Of a stretch of 64,000 nucleotides of DNA, positions 12,801 through 24,000 are shown one piece after another. Made by a program: the position numbers and the translations under genes. The notes below the pieces were generated by a model. It did no database searches. It saw nothing but the letters and a program-made list of their open reading frames with translations, and was not told where the DNA came from. Numbering within the stretch: the first letter of the stretch is position 1; every line of letters starts with the position of its first letter. This stretch comes from Oxyruncus cristatus (Eukaryota > Chordata > Aves > Passeriformes > Cotingidae), in the NCBI GenBank assembly GCA_013399855.1, contig VXAY01001314.1:1388419-1452418 (forward strand), written 5' to 3'.

Positions 12801-13689
12801 TTCCCTGACCTGCCTTCCCCGGCCCAGGCATGCTGCACACCGACTTTCTGGCCTCAGATGTGTTTTGCTGTCGTGTTTTGCCTGTGCCAGCCTCTCAGCA
12901 GAGCGCAGACAAGCGGCCCTTCATCCACCACTCGGGTGATTTATAACCTTGCCAACACCCCCAGGGCTTCCAGTCACCGTATGGGTTGATGGCCGCTACC
13001 AGAAGACACTGCAGCTTCAGCCTTCCTTTAACAAGTGTCCAACATGCACCTGAAATGTAAGTGCTTTGTTTGATTATTCGTTTGTTCAGCTCAGTCCAAG
13101 GTCAAAGCCAAGAACAATACAGAGGAGCAATAGTAAAACACACAAAAGCCCTCTGCAAACTTCTCTGCAGGGCTCCAAAGCACAAGTGTATTTTTATTCT
13201 CCCTGTGGCTTCCAGAGGGGAGCTGGGAACAGCGTCACTGTGTCACAGAGGGGGAAGCTGAGGCACACAGCAGTTGAGCACCCGTTCCACAACTTATTCA
13301 AAACAGGGATTAGATTCTCCTTGGTTTCAGTTGACTTCAGTTCCCAGAAATTTAGGTGAGGTGTCCGTTTCTTTTGAGATAAACAAGATTTCCTAACCAA
13401 AACCAAGGCTGTTTCTTTAATGCAGGAAAGGAGCAGTACTGGGAGGGAAGGAAGCACTGGAACTGAGCTGATGAGCCTCTGTGGGGAGGGAGGGGTAAAT
13501 AGAGAGATCTCATATCTGACACCCCGGCATTAATTCGTATGTTGATGAATGCCATAAATTAGATTGCAATCAGCCTGCATTCTCCAGGGACCTATTCCAT
13601 GTAACGAGGCAGAGCCAAGTCTGTTCCAAACCCAGAGAACTTCTGGAGACTCTGAGCACGGTTCCTTCCTTCCCCACCCTCAATAAATA

Positions 13690-13830
13690 AATAACGTTGG
13701 AAAAGAGGAAAGTATTAGCTGTGAATGGATTTTAATTGAAGCAATGGTAAATTCATTTCATAATCTTTAATTAGCAGAGATGCTTGCCGGAAATGTAATT
13801 TACAGGAAGCTTGCTCCTTTGCTTGGAAAT
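13690..13830. other. Candidate conserved non-coding element
   Basis: An AT-rich unique segment with TTTAATTGAAG, CATTTCATAATC and TTTAATTAGCAGA, which are homeodomain-type cores. There is no open frame and no repeat similarity. Appearance only. Confidence 0.25.
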
Positions 13831-14454
13831 CACCAGAATGTCCTAGTGATGGGGCTCAGAAGGGGCTGTGGTCTCTGCAAATAAGGCATGAAGGTCCAGG
13901 ATGAAGGTGCTTGTCTCTTGGGGTGAAGCAGGCAGAGCAGGCAGAGGGTCTCACAGCACATTCTGATCCTGTCTCCAGGCAAACCTCGGCTCCAGCTTGT
14001 GGCTGCAGCTGAGAATCAAGCAGGAAAAAATGATTAACGTCAGATGATGGCTGGGTTTGATGGTCCGAGTCTGTGGTTATCCAGCCTTCACACGCACAGC
14101 CCCTCTCCAGCTCCTGGCCTTATCCTGAACCTCACTGCTTTCTGCAAGCTAGGTCCCCTGTCCTTTCGTTTTTCTCAGTCTCCTGAAACCCTATGGATCC
14201 CCACCTCCTGCTGTTTCCATGACCCCTGACCCACACAGGTCCCGGAGTCCATCTCCTGGTACAGCTGGCTCGGTGAAGGGGGGCTGGGGAGTTTTCCAGA
14301 GCAGCAAAGAGAGCAGGAAATCATTGAAACGACTCTTCGTTCTCCAACGTGTTTTTCACTGCAGGAAGCTTTCTCGCCTCAGGACACATTCAAAGCTCAT
14401 CACTTTGGGAACAGGACAGGTCACGAGGGATCCCAACCAAACTCTGAGAGCAAA

Positions 14455-14510
14455 TTATGAGTGGTTGAATGGGAGGCATCCAGAGGTCCCTTCCAGCCAA
14501 TGTGCCTCTG
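14455..14510 (+). mobile_element. Possible short CR1 3'-end fragment
   Basis: GGTTGAATGGGAGGCATCCAG followed by AGGTCCCTTCCAGCC resembles the CR1 3' consensus (GGTTGGACTAGATGACCTCCAGAGGTCCCTTCCAACC). Flanking sequence does not extend the match, so this is weak. Confidence 0.4.
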
Positions 14511-16399
14511 AGTCTCTGAAACCAAATTACCCTGTCTGGAGCTCCCAGTGAAAGAAATGGCTATGAGTCATGAGTGGTGATTAAGGACAGCTTTAGGTGC
14601 AGAGACTCAGAATAAAATCACAGTGCTTGCTTCTCTGCTTGTCTTCTTTCTGTTCATGCTCCACTTCTTGCCTGCTTATGCTGGGATGAAAGCAAGTTTC
14701 CTTTCATCTCAATTCCTAGCAGAGCTAGAGTTGTCCCAGCAAAGGGAATGTGAGCCGGTTCTACTCCTGAAATCTGTTGACACGTTGCTAAAAAAAAAAC
14801 CCCAATTATTAGGAGAGGAGCAAGGGAAAGAAAAGAGATCCTGCTTTTCCATGTTGAAAACTTTATGGGGTGTAATTGAGAGATCAAAACTACCTTGGTG
14901 AATAATTGGTGCCAGCTGGGAAGAATTAGCTTGACGTGTAAATCACATGATGGGTTTGTTAAGCCACTCATGAGAAATCAAGTCCTTCCCCGGTAGTCTG
15001 AGGGTACGTTGCAAAGGAGAGTGTTCCCTGTGCCCTTTAATCGAACATGGTCTTCATAGGTGTGGGTAGCACATCCCCCATGGCGCAGTTTCTCCTTGAT
15101 AACAAGAGTATGGCTCTGGCTCGCTGGGTGTGGAGCTCCTGGGATGTGTGTGGTCGGAGGGGGATAGACCTTGGTGCCCTGTGCCTGCGCCCAAGGGCAA
15201 CCTCTGCCCACCGGGGTGTGGGCATGGGGAGCTGCCCCAGAGCTGGGGAGTCCAGCGGGGACTGTGCTCAGGGGTTGCTGTCTGCAGGGAGATCTTCATA
15301 CGGGGTGGCCTTGGAGCATCCCTCATGAGACTCGGGGTTGGGGATGGATAGGTCCAGCCTCCCTCATCCCCGTAAATAAAGGGAAAGAAGCAAAGATGAA
15401 AAGAGACGGCTTTCTTCGTGCAGCAGGGAGCTCCTGTTTTCTTTCCCCTTCATTAAATACTGTGTTTTCCTCTAATGAAGGGGCCATCCAGAGCAATAAT
15501 GAAACTCTTCTCACATCTCAGTGCTTCAAATGCCACTTCCCGTTCCCGCGCCGAGACGAACCCAGGCTTCAGCAGCTCCGAGGGTGGGGGCCTCGCTGCT
15601 GCCTCACTGTTTCTCTAGCAAAATAAAAGCAAAATTAGTTCCCCGGCAAGAATGGCCCAGCACCCGTGCAGGGGGTTGTTTCATTCATCCCTTCTCCTCC
15701 TACATCAATAATGCCTTAATCTCCCTCCCGCTGGGCTCTGCTGTGTGCCGCCTTGCCGGAGAAGGGCAGCACGGTGCTCCTGCAGGGCTTTAGGGCTGCT
15801 TTCTCCACACATGGGCTGCTCTGTCACCAGCCGTGTTGCCCAGCAGGGAGTCCCCTCTGGGACACAAATAAATCTGGCCGGTCTGTGCTGCACCTCGGGT
15901 CTTGGGTTTGGGTGTGTTTCTATAGGGTGTATCATCACCGGGGTGTACCATCCCCAGGGATATGGAAATCTCACACTTCCCAGGTTATCCAGGACCACCA
16001 GGGCCATGTGAGCTGTCCAGCTCTCCATGGCATTAACGAGTATCCCCCTTTTCATGTTAGGGGTGATTATGTAGAAAGTCCCCTCAAAGCCATGAACATC
16101 CTCACTTCTGTTAGAGGGTCAGCAGCCAGTGCTTGCCTCCAGAGAGGGCCTGGGAACTGCAGAAATTGTGAGCAAAACCAATGTGATGAGCCAGAGGGCA
16201 CTTCAGGATGAAAATGTGCCAGGCATCCCACCAGCTCCAGGCATTTGCCCCTCAGATATTCTTGGTTTTGCTCGGGACGGGGCAGCCTCTCTGCCGTGAG
16301 GATGGGTAGGGATGGCAGTGGCTCCAGGAGTGGCTGGGTCAGGCACAGCGGATGGCCTGTAAGTGTCTCCTCATCTATCAGCAACGTGAAGTTCAATTA

Positions 16400-16610
16400 C
16401 AGCCTATTGGGGGTTTCTCGATTTGCCAGTTAATTAATAAAATCTGCATCGCAGATGAGTTCTATTTACATAAGAGCTGAAGGAGGCAAGTCGTCATCTT
16501 AATAGCAGTGAATATTCAGATGTCAGATTAACTCATTGCTCTCAGTTCCAAATTGTTATTTACTTGGTTGTGTTTTGAAGACACTCTGAGTTTAAACTTT
16601 CTTATTGTGA
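16400..16610. other. Candidate conserved non-coding element
   Basis: A unique AT-rich stretch with CAGTTAATTAATAAAATC, GCATCGCAGATGAG, GAATATTCA and CAGATTAACTC words, and no open frame. Appearance only. Confidence 0.3.
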
Positions 16611-16993
16611 AAGAGGCAGTAATGGGGTATTTTGTTTTCTTGAACCCTGGTTGTTTCATTGGAACGACTTCCAATAAGCTGCAGAATTGGTTCTGTGTGA
16701 AGATAGGACTCCCTGGCTAGAACGAGAGGTGCCTAAAGGGGCAGTGGCAGAGACCTCTCATATCATGGACAGCACGGAGCTGTGGGGGAAGGATTGCTGA
16801 CCTTTCCTCATAAGTAGGTGTTTCTGAAAGCAGGCAAGCAGTAGATTTGGTACAGACAGAAGCAAACCCCTTTTCACATGGAGTGGATGGCATTGCCTGT
16901 CCTGCTGCCACAGGAGGCCACAAGGGATTTGACAAAACGCTGGTGGATGTTAAACCCCATAATCTGACTATGGCTTCGAAGTGATGAAGACCC

Positions 16994-17045
16994 TTGAATC
17001 ACAGATCACCAAAGATGGGAGGGAAAAGTGAGTCAAGCCCAACTC
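16994..17045 (-). mobile_element. Doubtful old CR1 3'-end fragment
   Basis: GAATCACAGATCACCAAAG followed by GAAAAG and GTCAAGCCCAAC has the order of the reverse-complemented CR1 3' end (GAATCACAGAATCACTAAGGTTGGAAAAGACC ... AAGTCCAACC) but with many changes. Confidence 0.35.
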
Positions 17046-17303
17046 GTGAGTGCCGTTTCCCTCGATTTCTTTTACCATCTGCTACAGCCACTGAACAAGC
17101 TGGGTGGGCCATTGGTGTAAATCATAAAGCCATTTCTATAGCAATTTAGCTGATAATTTGAAGGAGAGGCAATATGGGTCCCTTTGCTTCTACAGTTGAC
17201 AGGAATCAAAAACACGTGTGTGAGGAGGCAGGTATGTAGGGAAATCTTGAATGGTGATGGGTTTTTATCTGCCTTTGAAGTTGCCATGAGCAACGTTTTC
17301 AGG

Positions 17304-17311
17304 TGACGTCA
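17304..17311. promoter_or_regulatory. Full palindromic CRE word (TGACGTCA)
   Basis: An exact 8-bp CREB/ATF site in non-coding sequence, directly preceded by AGG. CpG-containing 8-mers are rare in methylated vertebrate DNA, so survival of the CpG is slightly suggestive. Chance is not excluded. Confidence 0.35.
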
Positions 17312-19264
17312 CTATCCAGTCTACTACAAAGAGTAACACAGTACAAGAGAGAGCTTCCCTTTGGATATAATCTACACCTCTACATCTGACCTTTGTTTGT
17401 TAGTGCCTCAGCATTGTCCTTGTCTGATGAGCTTCTTGAAGGACTGAAGAATTAAGAGGCTGTGGCAGTGCCAAAAGAAATTAGGGAATGTGATTGGGAA
17501 GGAAACCTGGGAAATGAACCTTGCTTTTTAATCAACGCACCAAGCAATGCAGGGCTAATCAGCATTAATCAAGTAGAGCACTGTTGTTACATGGAGGCCC
17601 TGATTTAGAATAGGGGGCTCTACTAATGACCCAGCAGAATCAGGAGACTCTCTCCAGCTAGAATTCCCTTGTTCAGGATGGTGATTGATCTGATGATCGT
17701 GTATTGATCTGCTTTCCCAACTGCACAGCAGCTCAGGCTCTGCATCACTTCCCCTTTTTGCAACAGAAGTGCCATGTGGCCTCCCCTGGAAATGACTCAC
17801 ATGGCAGCAACCACCAGCCAGGCAATAAAACACCATCCAGTGGGAGCGAGGCATTTTTATTTTCATTATTCAGACAGCATGTGGGTGTGTGTTGCTCTGT
17901 CCCAGCAGCAGATGTCATCTCATAGGCTGCTAGAGCAGGAATTCCCTTGGAGAGCAGCCACCACCCCTCAGAGATGCCCGGCAAGCTCCACAGGTAGTGT
18001 GGGAGAGGCTGAACACAGCGATGCTGAAACCATTTCCCTCAGAGGTGCTTTCACCCCAGCTCTTCCTGAGCCCAGGTTGGACACCTGCAACCTGGGATAC
18101 AGTTACACACGCGGACAGGAAGGGATCTGCTTTTACCCCCACAGGGTACAGATTGCCCCAGTGTCATTCCCTTAGTTCTAGTTGTGTAGCAATAAATCTT
18201 AGTATTACCCCATTTCAAGGCGATCTGTTTTGTCTGTGCAAACTCCTCCTAATTAGTAGCAAAATTTATGGGTTGATAATAAGGTGCAAAAAGCACAGGG
18301 GCTAAACTTTGACACCCAGAGGGGCCAAGGTGGCCATGTCTACCCTAGGAAGTAAGAGAGCCAGGGCACTGTCCCACAGTGGCCTGTCCTCTTTCATCAT
18401 TACCACGCTCCCAGTTAACATTCTGTGGCCAGTGACCATGGACTGCTACGGGGGAAGGGCAGGCCAGGACCTGTTCCCACATGACAACGTGGATGAGGTC
18501 ACTGGGCTCTGAGGGGGGCTTTTGGCTAGACTCTCAGGTGTGGGCTGTGCTGTGGCCACTGGCCAGTGACCAGAACCAGGCCTGTTTTATTTGGGAAGCT
18601 ATGGATCACGGGGCTGTTGTGCTGGATACTGTCCTGCATAGTGGGAGCCATTCCCAGATGAAATGTGTTGGAGAAACTGAGTCACAAACCAGTTAAAGGA
18701 CTCACCTGGAATCACTGGCAGGAGCTCAGGCTTCCTAGGATGTGTCAGGTCCCTCTGCACACTTAACAGGAACCTCCAGGAGTGGATTTCACCTTCTGAG
18801 GTCACGTTCCGTGCTGGTTTTCAGCGAGTGACACGGGTGCTACCTCTGCCACTTTCACAATTAAATATTTACAAACGATGACTGTCTGTGCCATGGAGCC
18901 TGGACGTGCAGGTGATAACCTGGAGGCTGAGCGCGGTGAGGAGGCTGAGACATGCTCTGCTTTCCAGATGAGGTAGCTATGATTTTTGGAGCTCTTCATT
19001 CGTTCCATTAGCCAAACCCTCCCCCTGCCTTGCTGTCCCCAATGTTTGAAGTGTCAGGCATGAAAGCAAAGGCAAGTCAATCAGATGTGCAGAGGCCTAT
19101 TGGAGATAATTGCTAGGCTGTCTCCCAGACAGTTTCCCCTGCTCAGCTAAGTCAGCTGGGGAGGGAAACATCATAGAAGTGATGTCACCAACTTCTCTGT
19201 GATCTTTTTTTTTCCTCCTGAGGAGAAATGGTCTGACAAACAGCATCTGAAGAAGCCATGGGGG

Positions 19265-19283
19265 GAAAAAAAAAAAAAAAAAA
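19265..19283. repeat. A19 homopolymer
   Basis: Nineteen A after GGGGGG. It may be a retroposon tail, but no recognisable retroposon precedes it. Confidence 0.9.
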
Positions 19284-19534
19284 GAGTTGGTTTTGAGGGA
19301 GTCGAGCAGATGGGCCCATTGCCTGCCAGAGAGGGAGGGAGGGCTGTCTGGGCAGTGTGGGCAGCCACGAATGTTCTCCGGAGGCTCTTGCAAGGAATTT
19401 ACGGGGAAGTCAAAGTCAGGCTCTTTGCAGTGGAGCACAGCGGGAGACTGAGGAGCAATGGGTATCATCTGGAACAAGAGAGGCTCAGACTGGTTATATA
19501 TATGTCCTCCTTATAAGGCACAAACGTTCTGAGT

Positions 19535-19712
19535 GAGGACAGCCAAGCAGTGGGACGGGTGCCCAGAAGGGCTGTGCGATCTCTGTCCTTGCAGGATTTC
19601 AAGACCTGAGCAGACAAAGCCCTGAATGACCCGGTCTCACCTCAGAGCTTTGGGCAGCAGGTTGGACTTGGAGACCTCCTAGGCTCCCTTTCAGCTTGAA
19701 TTATCTTATGGC
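19535..19712 (+). mobile_element. CR1 LINE 3'-end fragment
   Basis: The stretch follows the CR1 3' consensus. GGGTGCCCAGAAGGGCTGTGC corresponds to the ACAGGTTGCCCAGAGAGGTTGTGG region. It is followed by TTTCAAGACCTGAGCAGAC, the GGTTGGAC..GAGACCTCCT region and TTTCAGCTTGAATTATCTTA near the terminus. It covers the non-coding 3' tail and the last codons of the reverse-transcriptase frame. It is diverged and lacks the terminal ATTCTATG repeats. Confidence 0.8.
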
Positions 19713-20164
19713 CCTAGGAACACATCCCTCTCACAGCTTGAGGGCACAGACAGAGGGACAGAGACTGAGGCTGTACACCAAAGAAAGCCCTCCTAGGAAC
19801 AGGGGGAGGTAAATACAGAGACGCCTTGGCATGGAAAAGGAAGTTCATCCATCACTGGAGGTTTCTAGGAACAGACCAGACGCAAATGGAACAGGACCAG
19901 TGTGAGCAGACTTAATGTGACCTTGTGGGTTTCGTGTGTGAGGCTTGGGCTCTGAGGCGACATTCCTGGTCTCCTGTCATCCCAGCACAGAGCTGGACCT
20001 TCCTGAGGATGAGGGCTGCTCCTCTGCCCTTCACCTTCAGCACCCTTGGGATCTTTGGGATGTCGTGCCTTTCTGAGTCTCTCCCAACCCTCTCTCCAGG
20101 TCTGCTGCCACCCTCGCATGTTCTTCCCCTCAAAATCATCATTGGCAGTGCTTTTTAACAACAT

Positions 20165-21045
20165 TCCCAGTGATTTGTAGGAATCTCCACTTCCTTTCTA
20201 GACATTATCCTGGGTTCTTTTTAGGAATTTTCCTTATGTCTTTACAGGAATTTCCACATTGCTTTCTAGGAATGTCCCAAGGCATTTTTCAGGAACGTCC
20301 CCTTGATTTCTTTTTGAAGCAATTTTGAAGGATGCTTTCTAGGAATTTCCACTTTGTTTTCTCTGCATGTTCTGCAGTGCTTTCTGGGAACATATCACAT
20401 ATTCTCTCTGAATTTTCCAGAATTCTTTCTAGAAAACTCCATGTTGCGTTCTCAGAATTTCTCAGGTTGTTTTTTAAGGAATTTTTCCCTAACTTTCTAG
20501 GATTGTCCCCAGATGCTTTCCAGGAACTTCACTTGTTGATTTCTAGAAACTCCCCTGATGTTTTCTAGGCATTTTCCCACTGGTGTTGCTTTCCAGAAAT
20601 CTCTCCTCTGCTTTCTAGGAATGCCCCAGGACGTTTTCCGAGAAAATTTCTCCTTTGACTTTTTTTTTTTTTTTAGTTTTTCCAGAATGTTTCCAAGGAA
20701 TTTTTTGGGTTTCTTCCATCCAGGAATATCTCAGTATCATTTCTAGGAATTCTCATGTTACTTTCCAGGACTTTTTAAATTTCTTCCTAGAATTCTCCCC
20801 TTTTTGCTTTTCCAGAATGTCCCACATTAATTTAAAGCCGTTTCTCATGTTGCTTTCTAGGAACGCCCTACAGTGCTTATCAGGAACTTGCCAAGTGTTT
20901 TCTCAGATACTTCCAGGATTCTTTGCAGGAAAAGTTCTTTGTTTCCCAGGAAATGCTTTACTTTCTAGGAATTTTATGTCACTTTCCAGGATTTTTCCTG
21001 CATGTTTTCTAGGAATCCTAGAATTCTGTTGTTTTCCTAGATCCC
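20165..21045. repeat. Degenerate 22-23-bp tandem array (minisatellite), about 38 units
   Basis: The word TTTCTAGGAATTTCC or a close variant recurs at regular spacing. AGGAA/AGAAA cores fall near 20179, 20200, 20223, 20246, 20268, 20291, 20341, 20386, 20409, 20431, 20454, 20477, 20498, 20522, 20545 and 20567, and onward to about 21010, at steps of 21-24 bp or twice that. Consensus is roughly TTTCTAGGAAYTTCCCNNTTG. The region also has a 16-T run near 20660. Because two units make ~45 bp, long spurious open frames rich in F, S, R and N appear (20332-20568, 20558-20746, 20655-21251). I do not call them genes. Confidence 0.9.
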
Positions 21046-21049
21046 TTTG

Positions 21050-24000
21050 TGTGTCTTTTTGGGGCTGTTTTCCCAATACTGGCATGGGGAAGCGGCTCCA
21101 TGGAGCCACCTTTCCTTTTTCCCCCCTCTTTTGTGTGGAAGTGTGCTTGTTGTGGCAGCCCTGGGAACTCCTTCCTTGCTGCGTTCTCGTCATTGCTGCC
21201 TTTGTGGAGACCTCAGGGATGCGCATTTTTTTCTGCCCCTGCTGCCTCTGAGCCTGTCTCCTGTCCCTAAGTGAACACGGGTCTGCTGCTTGCCTGGGAA
21301 TCTGACCGGGCCTGGAGCCCCACTTGAAATAACTCGGGTGTCAAAGCATCATTTGTTGTCCTTGGGGTTCCAGGCTGATGTCGTGAAGAGCAGCAACGTC
21401 TTCTGCTCTGCCTCAGCAATAAAACCAGCGCTGAAGAGGTTTCTCTTCTGCCACACAAAGCAGAAGAGAAGTGGTCACTTCTCACTCCAGTTGTGTCCAA
21501 GCTGCCCAGGTTGAGTGATCATAATGCCTGGGGATGAAAGATGGGCCGGAGATTTGAAATCATTAGTGAGATCCTGGTGTTATGAAAGGCAAGAGCCAAT
21601 CCCAGTGAGGAATCCAGAACTGGTCCTATAGTTTCAAACCTTTGATGTGATGGTGATTTAATGAGTGACCTTGGTTATGACCTTGGTTTCCCACCAGTTT
21701 TGGGCTGTGCCTTTCTCTCTCCCTGTCTCTGTTTGTGTCAGAAGAGTAGCAGATCTATGGAAGCTGAAACTTTTTCTTTGGTAAAAAAAGAACAGCTTTG
21801 ACAAACGTTTCAGATCAAAAAAAAGCCCTCAAATTCTTGAAAAGCCCCCCTTTGACAACCAACATTTTTAGTTTTCTAATTTGAAACACCCTTGTTCTGC
21901 GATTTAAGCTGATTATTAACAGCTTGTTCAGAAGCTACTGAAACAAAACATTTTAATTGGCCAAAACCAGGTGGCTTTATTTTAGTTCTGTTCCACGGAA
22001 GCCTGAGATTCTGATCTTTCATCTTCAGCTGGAGCAGGAGAGTTAAAAAGAAATCTCCAGAAGCTTTGTGAAGACTTTTCCCAGCTCGCTCTTTGTGCTG
22101 GGACCTGGAAGGAAGGCTCGCAGCTTTGTGTCTTTGCCTGTTGCAGGGCTCACGAAACCCCCCTCTCCTCTAGCTAAGTAAGAACAGCAGCTCTCAGTTG
22201 GCTGTTGTCTGCAAGCAAAGACACTCAGTGGTGGACTGGGGAGGCTGAGGCTCGGGCAGGCATCTCCTTCAGCTAAACCCATTGACAGGTGAGATCTCCC
22301 AGTGTAGAGGGCAGGTGTTTGGGGGCGTTAGCTTCCTAACCTGGATTTCTAAGGTTGTTGCTGTCGGGAACAACACCCACGCTGGGGGAAAAAGAGAGAA
22401 AAGTCTGCCTCAGCTCTTCCCCCCGAAGGTGCCCTGCCTGGGCCCTCCGTGAGGCTCATGCATGAGGGAGTGCTGAGCCTCAGAGCCCTCCAGCAGCGCT
22501 CCCCGTGCAGCAGGAGCAGATGACCTTTTGTTGTACCCATCCGAGTGTGTGCAGTGCAGCTCTGGAGGCGAGCGTGACAGATGTAAATACGCAGCTCATT
22601 TGAATGCTGAGCCTGCCTCGATGAGGGGAAGCGCTCAGGCGTGTTAAGGGGCAGCTATTTGTTTTCCTCAGCCCCCATTGAGCTTTCCAATTAGCCAGAG
22701 AGGCTGTGATGGAGGGATCTTCTGGAGAGGCAATCACACAAGCTCTGTGCTGTTCCTGCTCTCATCTCCTCTGGGGTGGTATGAGATGCAGCTCTTTCTG
22801 AGTGGGAAGCTGCTTAATACTCTGGAGGGAAAGCCCATCAGCCCCAGCATCTGGATAGACACCTGACTAGTGGAAGTCAAGTCCGTAGGGCCGAGTCTGG
22901 CACAGATGTCCTGTGCTGGAGCGTCAGGAGAGCTGGGTAACTGCAGCAGGCAGGGTTCTGGTTCTTTGAGCAGCTGATCTTTGCGGTGCACTGGGACGTT
23001 CTCTGGGGACTGTTCCTTGAGCTGGTGGGATTTCATGTGGTACTCACGGAGGAAATTCAAATAGGACTTTGGCTTAATACTGGACACAATGGGTGGTGTA
23101 GCAGGTCTGTCAACATGCCAGATTTCTGCTAAGGTCATCCAGAACCTAATTAACATAATTTGGCATTTCATAACTCTTAAAATTCTCTCCTATGGTTCTC
23201 TAAATGGCGTGTAAAAACAAAGACTTTGGAAGGAGGGAGTAATAATAATAAAAAAGGGCAAGTTAACAACCTTTTAACAAATATTATACACAGGGCTTCA
23301 TGGCAGAGGGAGGCATTCATTCCCCAGCTGCTTTGCTTCGTATGGAAATAAAGGGCAATAAATCAGAACCAGTCACCCCCACCGTGCTGAGCAAGAAAAG
23401 GCTTGTGGGGTTGTGGGGGAAGACACAACAGAAAGAGGCAGCTCTAAATGTTTCATTTTAATGTTCTACCCCTGCAGCACTTTCTGCCTCTTATGTAGTG
23501 TCTCTTCTCTTCCAGGTCTGCTCAGGGAACTGGCACTTGCCTGGGGATGTGCAGCCAGCCAGAGAGGGGCTGTGGGGGACATGTGAGCCTGCACCTTGTG
23601 AGCCAGGAGCTCAAAGTCAGGAACCTGGGAGTAGGACCCCTGCCCCAGCAGAACCTGGTGAACCTCATGACTCTGATCTTCACCTGAGACCAAAGTGCCC
23701 CAGGAGACCTGAACCCTGCTCTGACCCAGGGGGGTTTCCCCTAGAAGCAGATCTTTGTATTTCATCAGTTGCCTTCAGACAGTTTCTTTCAAACTTCTGG
23801 GATCCCTCTGCGAAGTGACAACTCAAGGTTATGTTTTCAAGCCCTCAGTGGCCCCAGAGGGAAGATTCCAAGCCAAACGATTGACTCCAGCCAGTATGAC
23901 CATCCCCTTGAGTGTGCCCGTGCTCAGGGTGGCTTTGTAGCCCAGCCAAGGGTAGGGGTGACAGTGCTTAGCAGAAGCTTGACATCAGCTTAAGTAATGG

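Larger units (their letters stand above)
6480..14400. other. Gene-free tract
   Basis: No open frame resembles a known protein and no RNA gene was recognised. It contains the AT-rich element at 8090-8560, a 23-bp tandem duplication at 9022-9067, an (ATA)n stretch near 9875 and a TAATTA-containing segment at 13690-13830, each listed separately. Confidence 0.5.
14600..19500. other. Gene-free tract
   Basis: No supported gene. It contains a candidate non-coding element (16400-16610), a doubtful CR1 piece (16994-17045), a palindromic CRE word (17304-17311) and a 19-A run (19265-19283). Confidence 0.5.

Noticed and set aside
20035..20056. RE1-like left half (TTCAGCACC)
   Set aside because: The right half-site is absent.
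20332..21251. Three overlapping plus-strand frames rich in F, S, R and N
   Set aside because: They are translations of the 22-23-bp tandem array.
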